Positions 1-9,885 of a stretch of DNA of 64,000 nucleotides are shown one piece after another. Made by a program: the position numbers and the translations under genes. Location: positions 62,001 to 126,000 of the IMG/VR virus record IMGVR_UViG_3300032294_002797. One strand, given 5' to 3'. Position 1 is the first letter of the stretch. Each line of letters opens with the position of its first letter. The notes beneath the pieces are model-generated. The model was not told the DNA's origin. It made no database searches and saw nothing but the letters and a program-made list of their open reading frames with translations. The DNA is from a virus.

Positions 1-19
1 ATATTGAAGGATACATGAT

Positions 20-1186
20 ATGCCTACTATCAATGTGATTACTCCAGAAAATAAATTACTCATTATCAATACTACAGAAAGCTCTGAAGATGTTCGTTCA
101 TCCACAGTAAATATAAACGATAATTTTACTAGGACTATTGCTATTGTTGATATAGAAAGAGGTTTACAAGGACCACCAGGATCCGGCCTACCAGGTCCTC
201 AAGGAGATAAGGGAGAGAAGGGAGACAAGGGTGATAGTATAGTTGGGCCTATTGGACCCATGGGACCACCTGGTTCCGGAATATCTGTGTTAAAATTGAC
301 TGATTTTATTAATACAATTTCTTTAAGCGGAATATCTGATACATTACGAATAGCTGGTAATAATGGAACATCTATTGCTCTCGACAGTAATAGTAATACA
401 TTGACTATTTCTTCACCAAATATAGTTGGGATCTATGCTCCTGTGAGTCATCAACACAATGTTGCTCAAATTACAAATTTTAACGAAGGAGTCGATGACA
501 GAGTTTATAATCTTTTAGAAAGCGGAGATTATATATCATTATCTTATCATGATGATGATTTTAATAAACTACTAATAAGTGTTTCCGGATTAGATATTGG
601 CACAGACGTACAAGCCCACTCTTCTGCTCTAGATTCTATATCTAGTTTGTCCATCTATTCCGGCGCTATGTTGTATGGAAATAGTAATACAGGCTTCAGA
701 TTAATTACAGCTACTAGCCAAGCAGTAAAACTATTAAATGATGGTACGGCTCAAGAACAACGCAATACACTCGGCTTAGGCTCGTCCGCGATATATGACC
801 AATCATATTTTGCAAAAATTAATGGCGGCAATAGTTTCACAGGAACTCAGTCTTTGGGCGACGGTGAACTAAATAGATTTTCTGCCAGTATTAATTATCA
901 AACTACTAATAATTATATTGTCGAACAAAACGATAACGGTAAAATTATAGCACTAGACCACAATGATAGTTTTATTAATGTGAGTTTTTCAAATAATATT
1001 ACCAATGGATTTAATTGTCTGGTAGCCCAATTAGGGTCGGGGCAAGTGAGATTTTCCGGCACCATATTAAATAGATATAATCACACCAAACTAGTTGGAC
1101 AATACTCTATAGCTACTATTGTTAAAATTGCTACAGCTAAATTATTATTATCGGGAGATACAACAGCATTAAATAGTGGACCATAA
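20..1186 (+). CDS. Collagen-like tail fibre protein
   Basis: A 388-residue fibre-type virion protein. Residues 48-87 form a collagen-like segment of about twelve G-X-Y triplets (GPP, GDK, GEK, GPI) with two short interruptions, as found in many phage fibres, where it trimerises and gives a stiff rod. Behind it lie typical fibre phrases: 'SHQHNVAQITNFN' near residue 145 and an 'RNTLGLGSSAIYDQ' stretch near 250, both common in tail fibre shafts. The C-terminal part looks beta-rich and carries no enzyme motif. The ATG at 20 follows AAGGAT at 7-12. It is the first of four consecutive adhesion-type genes, and the next starts 3 bases after its stop. The fibre role is inferred from composition and context; receptor and exact position on the virion are unknown. 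Confidence 0.72.
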   Translation: MPTINVITPENKLLIINTTESSEDVRSSTVNINDNFTRTIAIVDIERGLQGPPGSGLPGPQGDKGEKGDKGDSIVGPIGPMGPPGSGISVLKLTDFINTISLSGISDTLRIAGNNGTSIALDSNSNTLTISSPNIVGIYAPVSHQHNVAQITNFNEGVDDRVYNLLESGDYISLSYHDDDFNKLLISVSGLDIGTDVQAHSSALDSISSLSIYSGAMLYGNSNTGFRLITATSQAVKLLNDGTAQEQRNTLGLGSSAIYDQSYFAKINGGNSFTGTQSLGDGELNRFSASINYQTTNNYIVEQNDNGKIIALDHNDSFINVSFSNNITNGFNCLVAQLGSGQVRFSGTILNRYNHTKLVGQYSIATIVKIATAKLLLSGDTTALNSGP

Positions 1187-1188
1187 TT

Positions 1189-2490
1189 ATGATTCTTCCT
1201 CCATTCTTTGGTTTTATCAATAAAAGAGACACCAGCGAGCTTGAACAGATATTGCTTTCGTATCTTTCTATCGATACTGTATCTTATACTATTCCAACAG
1301 AAAAAATTAATTTATCTTATCTTGCGGCTGATGTTATTTCATATAATAAAAAATCACCTATTATAAATTTAACATATGTCTCTAGCGATGTATTATCTTA
1401 TAATACTCTCAAGGAAGAAAATCGAATATCTTATATAGCAGCAGATGTCTTGGTATATAATTTACCCCCTACTCCTCCTGGTCTTATAGAATATATTTTT
1501 GCAAGAGACAAGGATTCATTAGGTATTTTTAAATGGCCAAAACCTTTTGATGGTAAATCACCCATTACAGACTATTTAGTAGAGTATAGTGACGATTCTG
1601 GAGCTTCTTGGAATACCTATTACGATGGCACTAGTACCAATACAGGATTAAATATTTCCATAACAAATAATGTTCCTTATCAAATTAGAGTAGCCGCAAT
1701 TAATAATATAGGAACCGGATTGTTTACTACTAGTGATATTATTATTCCATCTGGCGGAATAGATAATGATAATGATTTATTGTTCTTTGCAAATATGGAT
1801 CAAGCAGATAGAAATCAAATTGTGGATTATTCTTGTTTAATTAATCAAATTGATACAATAGAAAATGTCGAGCCAAATATATCAGATGGAAGCTGGTATT
1901 TTCCTGGAGATGTTTCATATAGTGACGAATCTTTTATTACTCAAACTTATCCTCATATGAGAGCATACGACCCGGATGGTTTATATAATACACTCTGGTC
2001 TCTTAGTGGAAACTTTACCATCTCAGTATGGTTTAAACCAGATTCTATTGTAGACAGTCAGAATAGAACTCTGCTGTCGTCTTGTTCAGAATATGGTGGC
2101 AATGATAATATATGGCAATTATATCACAATAATCAAAATATTTATTTTAATATCAACGGAGTGAATATTTTATCTAGTTCTCCGGTATTAGCTACAAACT
2201 CATATAATAATATTACTATATGTAGATCTAAAAACTATATATCATTATTTTTTGATGGTATCGAACAACAAGAGATTTATTATCCTAATAATATTATCAT
2301 AAATAATCCATATTTAATTATTGGAGCATTACATAGTCAATATTATAATTTTGATAATCTGTATAGCAGAGGTTATGTAACAGAAGGTTTTAGTGGTTAT
2401 ATTGACGATATTATCGTGTCACGATCAGCATTTTATCGTAAAAATTTCACTGTTGTAAAGAAATCTCCGTTCAGCATAGATTGTACATAA
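1189..2490 (+). CDS. Virion adhesion protein with N-terminal repeats, FN3 and LamG-like domains
   Basis: A 433-residue protein with three visible parts. Residues 24-90 contain four copies of a roughly 22-residue repeat built on 'Y(L/V/I)(A/S)(A/S)DVxSYN'. Residues about 95-190 look like a fibronectin type III domain, with a 'PPTPPGL' entry, 'ITDYLVEYSDDSG' and 'PYQIRVAAINNIGTG'. Residues about 195-425 look like a LamG/concanavalin-A-like domain ('FTISVWFKPDS', 'ITICRSKNYISLFFDG'), often carbohydrate-binding in phage proteins. There is no signal peptide or enzyme motif. It lies between two other fibre-like genes and is probably an accessory surface or tail-fibre protein that contacts the cell envelope. 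The domain assignments are by eye and the function is inferred. Confidence 0.68.
   Translation: MILPPFFGFINKRDTSELEQILLSYLSIDTVSYTIPTEKINLSYLAADVISYNKKSPIINLTYVSSDVLSYNTLKEENRISYIAADVLVYNLPPTPPGLIEYIFARDKDSLGIFKWPKPFDGKSPITDYLVEYSDDSGASWNTYYDGTSTNTGLNISITNNVPYQIRVAAINNIGTGLFTTSDIIIPSGGIDNDNDLLFFANMDQADRNQIVDYSCLINQIDTIENVEPNISDGSWYFPGDVSYSDESFITQTYPHMRAYDPDGLYNTLWSLSGNFTISVWFKPDSIVDSQNRTLLSSCSEYGGNDNIWQLYHNNQNIYFNINGVNILSSSPVLATNSYNNITICRSKNYISLFFDGIEQQEIYYPNNIIINNPYLIIGALHSQYYNFDNLYSRGYVTEGFSGYIDDIIVSRSAFYRKNFTVVKKSPFSIDCT
1258..1458 (+). repeat. Four tandem ~22-codon repeats inside the adhesion gene
   Basis: Four imperfect in-frame repeats encode variants of 'SYLAADVISYN' joined by charged linkers of about 10 residues. 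The core D-V-x-S-Y-N is kept in most copies. They precede the FN3 domain and may form a repeated beta element or attachment stalk. Confidence 0.7.
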
Positions 2491-2532
2491 CAAAGGGGTA
2501 TATACTTATATTATATCTTTCTGGAGTATTAA

Positions 2533-5232
2533 ATGGCCACATTATTTTTTGATGGTTTTGACAGAGCCACATTTACTAAACAATTAGACCCAAAATATTG
2601 GTCTACCGAATATTCTAAGCCAGGATATCCACGATATGCTTTTGGAGGATATACCTATAGCAACGAAACGATAGCATCAAATGGAATATTATCGGCAACA
2701 TACTCTACATATTCTGTAAATAATGGAATTGTCCCTAGTGGTCAACATTATAGTACTATTTGTTCAGACAATAACTGCGGTACTTATATACTGAGTAATG
2801 ATTATCCTGGTTTTGGTAGTCCTCCCGGATTTTTAGCTCTTACGAATGTTCCTGTTAATGATCCTAATAATCTTGAATTTATAAGTTATATTCAACTAAG
2901 TGGCTTTCCTTCTATAAGCGGAACAAAATCTTATTTTGGTATCAGAACTTTAGGAATAGAAACCAAACATTTAGATTACCACAATGTAGACTTTCCTGCT
3001 GGAAGATTTGGAAATAAACATCCATTTTTAGCATTTTGTAGTGGAAATGTTACTGGTTTGTTATTGAACATAGTACAGATTAGCGGAGATCATCTTTTAC
3101 CACTTAAGATGTACAACCCCCCACAAAATACAGGGGTGAGACAATCTATCGGTTTACAGGTGGAACAAAATAATGGAATTAGTGGAGTTTTTGATTTAAA
3201 TTTATCAGATACTTTACCTAATTATAGAATTACTCCTTTATATAGTGCGCAGGATACTAATGGAATCCCATCTCTTAGCAATCCTTGTAAAATACTGACA
3301 ATAGCTAATGATGATACGATAAGATCCCAAGGTAAAGGTATCACAAGAGGAAGCGATGTTACGTCTAGATGGACACATTTTGAATTTGAATTTGATCATA
3401 TAGGCGGAGGACTAAAGCTAAAAGTAGAGGGAACAGATGCACTAGTAGAAAATACTGATATTTATACCGATAGAGATCTATGGGATATAGAGATACAAAT
3501 TAGTGGTTTTAAATATGATAATATTAGATTGTTTAATAGAACATATGAGCGAAATGCTCACTACTATGATGAAGGTGTGCTACTCTTTCAGTATCTTTCT
3601 ATGGTTCCGAGACCCCGCAATCCTGTTGACTCGGCATATTATGCTAGAGGACAATTAATATTATTTGATGATATAACTTTGGTTGATAACACAGGTAATG
3701 ACCCTAGATATTTTCTAGGTGCAGATTCTAAGATATTACCACTCACTCCAGGATTAACTTTCGTCATCAATAATAATGATACCCAACAGGCTCTTAATAA
3801 TAATCAAATTATTTCTGATGGACTAACAGAATGGAGTAAGAGTACATCGTCTTCAGATAGAAGACTATTAGCATCTATGGATAAAGACTCTTCATATATT
3901 TTTACAGATAAAAAAGGGGTCATCAACAGCATTATATATGCAGCTAATAGCAGAGGTAGAGATAACTATGGCAACTCCTTATCATTTTCCGATCCTCTGT
4001 CACGTTGGAGACACAATCCTGGTGAAGCTGTCGCAGGATTAAAAGTGTATAATAGTGCTCGTAAAAATTTTCTAGATTCATCTTTTATAAACGTTTTTGA
4101 GACAGGCATCTCCGATCCTCACAGAAATAATGTTATGCTCTTAATACATGGTGAAGAGGATCCTATTCGAGATTATTCTAAATACAATCATCCTATTATA
4201 AAGGATGGTTCAACATATTATACCTCTAATCATAGATTTGGCTCTAGTGGAATTGCTTTTTTGAGTGATAATCAAAAACAATCATCATTAATAGCAAATA
4301 TACAGAAGCATCCCGAGGAAGAAAAATTTACGATTGAGTCTTGGGTAAACTTCACAGGACAAAATGATACTATTGTACTTATGGATACTTTTCCTAGGAC
4401 ATTACCTAACATAATTCCAGCATTTAATTATAATAGCTACTCACAATGGTATAGAATATCCTGTAATCCATCTTCTATAAAAATAGAACATCCTATAAAA
4501 ATAAATCCAAATGAAGACGGTCAGAACACCTGGGAACTCTCTTCTATAACGTCTCAATTAGTTTTACCTTTTCCTGTTATTGCTAATACTGGAGAATGGC
4601 ATCACGTAGCTCTTGTAAGATCCCATCCATTGCCTAATACCGGTCAGTATATTGCGTATTTGAATGGTGTTTCTGGTACAACATATCAGAGACTATCTTT
4701 CCCATCCGGACGTAAAGGTCAAGGATGGCAATTTTTCGATGATAATAACAACTCCATACTAGATCATAACGGTAATTTTGCCATCTGGTATCCCTCTAAG
4801 TTAAAATCAAGTGATATTATTGATGGGCCAGTTCTTTATAGCTTAACTAATTCTTATCCGTATGTATCAACAGATACTTCTGGTTTGCCATTTTTACAGA
4901 ATATTTTATTTGGTGGAAATGGACTTTGGTATGGTTCGTACTGGGGCTCAAGAGACCCTTATCCATATATTTTTATAGGCTATAGTGGCATTATTGATGA
5001 ATATAGATATAGTCAAAATATTGCAAGATATACTAGTAATTTTGATCCACCAACCTCAAAGTTTAAGGCTAATTATGATGATTATATGAGGTTCGGACCA
5101 ATCCATACAACAGATAGAGCATCATATAGGCTATTTCAATTTTACCAAATGACAAATCCAGGTACCAATCAACCCTGGACATCCGGAGAAATTTTCACCT
5201 CCGGAATCAGATTGGGAGTAGAAAAATTATGA
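2533..5232 (+). CDS. Large virion adhesion protein with a LamG-like C-terminal domain
   Basis: An 899-residue protein that starts 'MATLFFDGFDRATF', a form typical of concanavalin-like phage surface proteins. Residues 1-350 look like a first beta-sandwich unit. Residues about 530-850 resemble a LamG domain: 'NNVMLLIHGEEDPIRDYS', 'KFTIESWVNF', 'GEWHHVALVRS' and 'YIAYLNGVSG' follow the family's usual order of strands. No catalytic motif is recognised. A GGAG site at 2523-2526 precedes the ATG. The 42-base gap upstream is one of the few in this block. Its stop overlaps the start of the next gene as ATGA, suggesting coupled translation. Probably a tail-fibre or capsid-decoration adhesin that binds surface glycans; the LamG call is firmer than the role. 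Confidence 0.65.
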   Translation: MATLFFDGFDRATFTKQLDPKYWSTEYSKPGYPRYAFGGYTYSNETIASNGILSATYSTYSVNNGIVPSGQHYSTICSDNNCGTYILSNDYPGFGSPPGFLALTNVPVNDPNNLEFISYIQLSGFPSISGTKSYFGIRTLGIETKHLDYHNVDFPAGRFGNKHPFLAFCSGNVTGLLLNIVQISGDHLLPLKMYNPPQNTGVRQSIGLQVEQNNGISGVFDLNLSDTLPNYRITPLYSAQDTNGIPSLSNPCKILTIANDDTIRSQGKGITRGSDVTSRWTHFEFEFDHIGGGLKLKVEGTDALVENTDIYTDRDLWDIEIQISGFKYDNIRLFNRTYERNAHYYDEGVLLFQYLSMVPRPRNPVDSAYYARGQLILFDDITLVDNTGNDPRYFLGADSKILPLTPGLTFVINNNDTQQALNNNQIISDGLTEWSKSTSSSDRRLLASMDKDSSYIFTDKKGVINSIIYAANSRGRDNYGNSLSFSDPLSRWRHNPGEAVAGLKVYNSARKNFLDSSFINVFETGISDPHRNNVMLLIHGEEDPIRDYSKYNHPIIKDGSTYYTSNHRFGSSGIAFLSDNQKQSSLIANIQKHPEEEKFTIESWVNFTGQNDTIVLMDTFPRTLPNIIPAFNYNSYSQWYRISCNPSSIKIEHPIKINPNEDGQNTWELSSITSQLVLPFPVIANTGEWHHVALVRSHPLPNTGQYIAYLNGVSGTTYQRLSFPSGRKGQGWQFFDDNNNSILDHNGNFAIWYPSKLKSSDIIDGPVLYSLTNSYPYVSTDTSGLPFLQNILFGGNGLWYGSYWGSRDPYPYIFIGYSGIIDEYRYSQNIARYTSNFDPPTSKFKANYDDYMRFGPIHTTDRASYRLFQFYQMTNPGTNQPWTSGEIFTSGIRLGVEKL

Positions 5233-7703
5233 GCTTTAATTTATCTATTCCATTATCTTCTGGTATATTACAGGGTTTTTATATAGAACCAAATAATTCT
5301 CAAATTATAGAGGATATAGACGGAAACTATCAATTAATAGGATATAATCCATCTGGTTATAGAAATAATAAAAATATCATAGAAAGATTTTGTGTCAACA
5401 CAATAGATTTATCTTTACCTATCCATAAAGGAGCACTAGTATCTGCTAATTTAATTTTAAATTTATCTAGTGGGATAGATGACAAGACTCTAACGTCTGC
5501 TCCTCAATTGGGTTCCGACCCCAATATTAATGTAAATATAAGCGTTCCTGCTTTAGAGAGCGATTTCAGAAAAGCACTAGTTTCAGATTTTGGATCATCT
5601 ACAAATATACATATAGCATCGTGCTCTCAATCAGGCGGATATTTGCCAAGCAATAATTTCTCAACTATCCGAGATTATAAAAAAACTAATATATCGATTG
5701 TCACAGTAAGCGCAAACTCACAGGTATCCATACCGGTAACCGAACACTTATTACCTCATAATAACTCTATATCGTGGCAAAAAAATAATAGAATAATTCT
5801 GATACTTAGCGGAGTAAGATCCGGCTTAGGAGCAGGAGGCGTGATTAATATAGGCAACGAGTTTGCTCTTAGTCCATCTCTATTGAATTTGGTATACGAT
5901 CCGGTTCCTCCTTTTGAGCCACAGTCGCTCGTTATATCCGAAACAGCATACAAACAAGTTAGTTTAAACTGGAATTATCCTGCGGATGACGGAGGTGCTA
6001 ATGTAACAGATTACACTATACAATACGGACCCGTGTCTGGTGATGCTATATACTCTACCAACTGGTTAGTTGCTGGTATTACTAGTTCAACATCATTTGC
6101 TGTCGATAATTTAGAGTTAGACAAAACATATATTTTTAGAGTAGGTGGTAGAAATTCTGCTGGTCAAGGACAATATACTACACCCAGCATACCAATTACC
6201 ATATCTCGATCAGGTGCTCCTGTCACTCCGTTATCCTATAACGACAGTAATTATACTAGAATTAGGGTTAGAAGAGACACCCTGTCTCAATGGACAGGTA
6301 TTAATCCTACTTTAGCTATCGGAGAAATAGGATACGAGCTAGACACCCATAGGATGAAAGTAGGAAATGGCACTAATTCCTGGAATAGCTTAGCATACCT
6401 AACAGTAGACGAATCATCTATCGATTTTCCTACCCCACCAGATACTCGTTTGATCATAGCATCTTCACCAAATAATATTTCTAACAATGATAGAATAATT
6501 ATAAACTTAACAGATGGAGACAGACTCAATATAGTAGGAGAAGAAGGAGTTACTATAGACTATAGTAATAGTTATAAAAGACTAAGTATTAAAACAGATA
6601 AATTATATAATCCTGTTAGTTCCGGGACCATATCTAATCCCACTAGCTCTGGCACCCCAGGCTCATTGCTATACGATAGCGACTGGTTTTATTTTTGTGT
6701 ACAAAATAATTATTGGCAAAGATCTCCATTAGACAAAAACTGGTTCGATTTTTCTTTATTAACTATTTCTAATAATAGTGGATCTTATCCGAGTAATACA
6801 TCTATGATTTTTGATGGAAATAAATTTGCAATATCTACAGATGGTGATCCTTATCCGGCTTTAGCAGGGCGCCCTCTTAATAATAATGGTACTTCTGCCA
6901 GAATAGGTTTCAAAAATGGAGCGGTGATTGTTGATCAAAATTATACATTTAGATTGGATTATAGAGGCGGTCAATATACTCATAATCCTATGAGAATCAA
7001 TAATACTGGTATACATGGAATAATGAATAATGGTGTTCCAATTTTATCTATATCAGCTGGCACAGGAACACTACCCGGATTCGTATCGGCACCATCTGGT
7101 TTTACATATAATCTATCTTTTAATAGTCATTTTTTTGGAGCAGATGATTGTGGTGGTTATGTGAATGTGGATGGTTCATATAAGTATACAGACGGTAAAT
7201 TTTTAAAGAGGTGTTGGGAAACAGATAAATTAATAAAATCTAATAGCTATTATAGCGGTAGTCACTATAATCATGACTATTTTAGACACTCTGATGGACA
7301 TTCTAAGATTCTGGGTTTTTGCACAGATGGCTATCCTATATATGGTCCTTATGCTTATTCTGGAAGCATGAATATAGATAGTGCTATTATTAAAATGCGA
7401 CCGAGCTATTCTGGTATTACGGATAGTACCCATAGACCAATAAACTGGAAATATTGGAACACTATGGTTGTTGGAGATACTCCATATTCTTTGCCTATGG
7501 GATTATTTATAGAAGATTATGTATATGTTTCTGGATATGGAGACTTAGATAATTTCAACGGAAGATTCGGAGTCACCCCAGAATATCCATCCGGAACATA
7601 TGCTTATTATTTAACTTTTGAGGATAATAATTTATCAGTACCAGCATTCCCGTATGTATTCGGAACCGGTACTAAAGAACAAAGAATCCCATATAGTGTA
7701 TAA
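5229..7703 (+). CDS. Tail fibre with FN3, Mtd-N-like and YHYH domains
   Basis: An 824-residue mosaic adhesion protein. Residues about 224-327 form an FN3-like domain ('VSLNWNYPADDGG', 'YIFRVGGRNSAGQG'). Residues about 344-391 match the N-terminal module of the major tropism determinant family, seen as 'RIRVRRDTLSQWTG', 'LAIGEIGYELDT' and 'MKVGNGTNSWNSL'; this module often starts phage receptor-binding fibres. Residues about 620-735 carry a YHYH-type domain with 'SHYNHDYF', 'HSKILGFCTDGYPIYGPY' and several Cys, His and Tyr residues. The ATG overlaps the upstream TGA by four bases. The combination suggests a distal receptor-binding fibre; YHYH is known in phage and bacterial surface proteins without a settled activity. 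Confidence 0.72.
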   Translation: MSFNLSIPLSSGILQGFYIEPNNSQIIEDIDGNYQLIGYNPSGYRNNKNIIERFCVNTIDLSLPIHKGALVSANLILNLSSGIDDKTLTSAPQLGSDPNINVNISVPALESDFRKALVSDFGSSTNIHIASCSQSGGYLPSNNFSTIRDYKKTNISIVTVSANSQVSIPVTEHLLPHNNSISWQKNNRIILILSGVRSGLGAGGVINIGNEFALSPSLLNLVYDPVPPFEPQSLVISETAYKQVSLNWNYPADDGGANVTDYTIQYGPVSGDAIYSTNWLVAGITSSTSFAVDNLELDKTYIFRVGGRNSAGQGQYTTPSIPITISRSGAPVTPLSYNDSNYTRIRVRRDTLSQWTGINPTLAIGEIGYELDTHRMKVGNGTNSWNSLAYLTVDESSIDFPTPPDTRLIIASSPNNISNNDRIIINLTDGDRLNIVGEEGVTIDYSNSYKRLSIKTDKLYNPVSSGTISNPTSSGTPGSLLYDSDWFYFCVQNNYWQRSPLDKNWFDFSLLTISNNSGSYPSNTSMIFDGNKFAISTDGDPYPALAGRPLNNNGTSARIGFKNGAVIVDQNYTFRLDYRGGQYTHNPMRINNTGIHGIMNNGVPILSISAGTGTLPGFVSAPSGFTYNLSFNSHFFGADDCGGYVNVDGSYKYTDGKFLKRCWETDKLIKSNSYYSGSHYNHDYFRHSDGHSKILGFCTDGYPIYGPYAYSGSMNIDSAIIKMRPSYSGITDSTHRPINWKYWNTMVVGDTPYSLPMGLFIEDYVYVSGYGDLDNFNGRFGVTPEYPSGTYAYYLTFEDNNLSVPAFPYVFGTGTKEQRIPYSV

Positions 7704-7729
7704 TACTTTATTTACCACATAGGTTTTAT

Positions 7730-8251
7730 ATGATAGACAATATTAATTTCCCAGAATTGAAAAGCATTTATAATAGCGCTATTGATTCGCTGATTGGTAA
7801 GAATGGTTTGTCTGTGCCATGTAAAATTATCTATAGTTCATTGAAACAGGCCATCTGTAGCAATTGTATTTTTGATCCTATTAATCAAAGATCGTCTAAT
7901 ATGTATAATAATACCGGCCCTGCTCCTTTTGCTCCTATGGGCATATGTCCTGTATGTAATAGCTATGGTATTATTGATCTTAGTCCAGAAGAAACTGTTT
8001 ATTTAGCTATGCTGTTCGATAGTAAGTACTGGTTTAATTGGGATTCTAAAAGTGTAAACATTACTAATAATATGGCTCAATCTATATGCAGCATATCGTT
8101 ACTACCTAAATTACAAAATGCAAAAGAAATTATTATAGATAGTACAATATCCGGCTACGGACATCGTAGATATAGTAGAGTTAATGAGCCCGAACCATGT
8201 GGACTAGGACATAATAACTATATTATTACTATGTGGCAAAAAATATTATGA
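7730..8251 (+). CDS. Putative neck or head-closure protein with a Cys4 cluster
   Basis: A 173-residue protein of unproven function. Two CxxC pairs, 'CSNC' near residue 43 and 'CPVC' near 73, are separated by about 30 residues including 'NNTGPAPFAPMG', as expected for a structural zinc site. No enzyme motif is visible. It is the first of three small genes coupled by ATGA overlaps that lie just before the probable tail tube gene, where tailed phages usually carry head-closure, neck and tail-terminator genes. That position and the size are the only basis for the neck suggestion. The start at 7730 lacks a strong Shine-Dalgarno match. Confidence 0.4.
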   Translation: MIDNINFPELKSIYNSAIDSLIGKNGLSVPCKIIYSSLKQAICSNCIFDPINQRSSNMYNNTGPAPFAPMGICPVCNSYGIIDLSPEETVYLAMLFDSKYWFNWDSKSVNITNNMAQSICSISLLPKLQNAKEIIIDSTISGYGHRRYSRVNEPEPCGLGHNNYIITMWQKIL

Positions 8252-8895
8252 ATATTCAATTCAAAATTCTAGATACCGACTCACAAATAAATAGTAAAAT
8301 TTTATCTGCTATTATAGCTTATCTACAACCTATTTTCGATAAAGTAGAGTCATCTACACAAAAAATATTACCTACCTATGTTAAACAAGCACTTTTTGCT
8401 GAGCCAGAATATGTATCTTTATTAAGTGGGCAACTACGATCAGAGTTGGGTGTTCCAGATGCAGATTCTAGAATCAATAGGCTTTTTGATGCATGGTCCT
8501 CTAATGTTAATCTGAGAAAATCTCCCCTATCAGCCAGGGCCGGAAGACTCAGTGGTGGATTTAGTTTGGATATTATTAAGTCAGATTTTTCTGATGTTTT
8601 ATCATTACCTGAATCTATAGTAGTTGATGATACTAGCGGATCAACTATCCCGTGGTTAAGATGGTTATTACTAGATGGTAACAAAATTTTAATTAGAAAT
8701 TATACAGTACAAATGGGTAACAATCCAAGATCCAGAACAGGTTCTGCTATCATGGTATCTTCTCAAAAAATTAATTGGAGAGTTCCCGCTCAATTTGCTG
8801 GTACTGTTAACAATAATTGGGTTACAAGAGCTATAGAAAGATTAGACGACTCCCTATTGCAACAAATAGAAAAAGAATTGGAGAGATATATATGA
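8248..8895 (+). CDS. Putative tail-completion / neck protein
   Basis: A protein of 215 residues when begun at the ATG at 8248, which overlaps the previous TGA as ATGA. The longer reading from a GTG at 8233 is less likely. It looks globular and soluble, with a helical first half ('LLSGQLRSELGVPDAD') and a C-terminal helix ('WVTRAIERLDDSLLQQIEKE') after 'WRVPAQFAGTVNN'. The overall size and the 'P..F.GT....W...A' ending recall HK97 gp10-like tail-completion proteins, but only loosely. Its neighbours, a probable neck gene and a probable tail terminator, agree with this. The family is not identified with confidence. Confidence 0.38.
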   Translation: MNIQFKILDTDSQINSKILSAIIAYLQPIFDKVESSTQKILPTYVKQALFAEPEYVSLLSGQLRSELGVPDADSRINRLFDAWSSNVNLRKSPLSARAGRLSGGFSLDIIKSDFSDVLSLPESIVVDDTSGSTIPWLRWLLLDGNKILIRNYTVQMGNNPRSRTGSAIMVSSQKINWRVPAQFAGTVNNNWVTRAIERLDDSLLQQIEKELERYI

Positions 8896-9848
8896 GTTGT
8901 AATCATTCAAACACATTTAATAATATATCAAATATAGGAGAAAATCAGCTACTTAATCAGCTTGAGGCCAATCTGAAACACTTCTTAGACTGGGGCTTTT
9001 TGAATATCGGGGGTTTTGTAAATATTAATATTCCAACTTCTGGTTTATACGGAGGCTCTTTCAGCTCATTAAAGCCAGTATCCCAACCAGGATATAGTAA
9101 TGGACAAGTATGGCAAACCTTTAAAAAAGACTGGATTTGGGAATCCGGTATTACATACAATAATTATCAACCAATATTATTTTCTGGTTTATATATTGGT
9201 AATACATTTTATCCTGGACCTACTGGAAATAATGCCATCTCATATAGCATCAATTATCCTATGGGACAAGTTATTTTTAATTCTTCCATCCCCATAAATA
9301 GTAATGTACGAGCCAATTATGCTTATAGATGGTGTCAAGTATATAAAAATAGTTCTGATCCACAATGGAAAGAATTACAAGAGTTAACATACAAACCGGT
9401 CCCACAAATTAATCAGGCAAACTCTGGAGAATATGCTATAGGAGCTTCTCATAGGGTTCAAATGCCAGCAATTGTTATAGAGCCTATTTCTAGAAGCTAT
9501 TCTCAACCATGGCAATTAGGATCTTATGATTTTGCTGTAGATCAAGATATTTTATTACATGTATTTACTGAGAATGCGATAGACAACAATAAAATTATAG
9601 ATATTATTCGTCTACAGAAAAATAAGACTATTATTTTATACGATATTAATAAAGTGGTCAATAGTGGAACCTATCCTTTGACCTATAATGGATCTCTCAA
9701 TCCCAACGGATTATGCTATACTGACCTGTTAGAAAATTATCGTTGGAATTTGTGCTATTTCAAAGAAATCAGTGTATTAAATATGGAGAGCGCGAATAAA
9801 AATTTATATTGGTGTACATTAAGATTAACCACGCAAGTTATTATCTGA
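8892..9848 (+). CDS. Putative tail terminator or minor tail protein
   Basis: A 318-residue protein. The start is placed at ATG 8892, which overlaps the upstream TGA (ATGA) and follows a GGAGAG site at 8880-8885; an in-frame upstream ATG at 8817 lies inside the preceding gene and is unlikely. The sequence is mixed alpha/beta with aromatic-rich stretches ('QVWQTFKKDWIWESG', 'VRANYAYRWCQVYK') and a C-terminal half that could be a terminator-like fold ('RVQMPAIVIEP', 'DQDILLHVFTENAIDNNK'). It ends with TGA TAA in frame. It lies directly before the probable tail tube gene, the usual site of tail terminators. No family is recognised, so the role is inference from position. Confidence 0.4.
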   Translation: MSCNHSNTFNNISNIGENQLLNQLEANLKHFLDWGFLNIGGFVNINIPTSGLYGGSFSSLKPVSQPGYSNGQVWQTFKKDWIWESGITYNNYQPILFSGLYIGNTFYPGPTGNNAISYSINYPMGQVIFNSSIPINSNVRANYAYRWCQVYKNSSDPQWKELQELTYKPVPQINQANSGEYAIGASHRVQMPAIVIEPISRSYSQPWQLGSYDFAVDQDILLHVFTENAIDNNKIIDIIRLQKNKTIILYDINKVVNSGTYPLTYNGSLNPNGLCYTDLLENYRWNLCYFKEISVLNMESANKNLYWCTLRLTTQVII

Positions 9849-9885
9849 TAACCAATAACACACAATATTTTCTGGAGATTAAATT

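Noticed and set aside
2481-2512. Promoter-like TTGTAC with TATACT or TATATT before the 899-residue gene
   Set aside because: The spacers would be 14 or 20 bases, outside the good range, and such words are expected by chance in AT-rich DNA.
8817-8891. Upstream start for the 318-residue protein
   Set aside because: It would overlap the preceding gene by about 80 bases; the ATG at 8892 has a GGAGAG site and an ATGA coupling.
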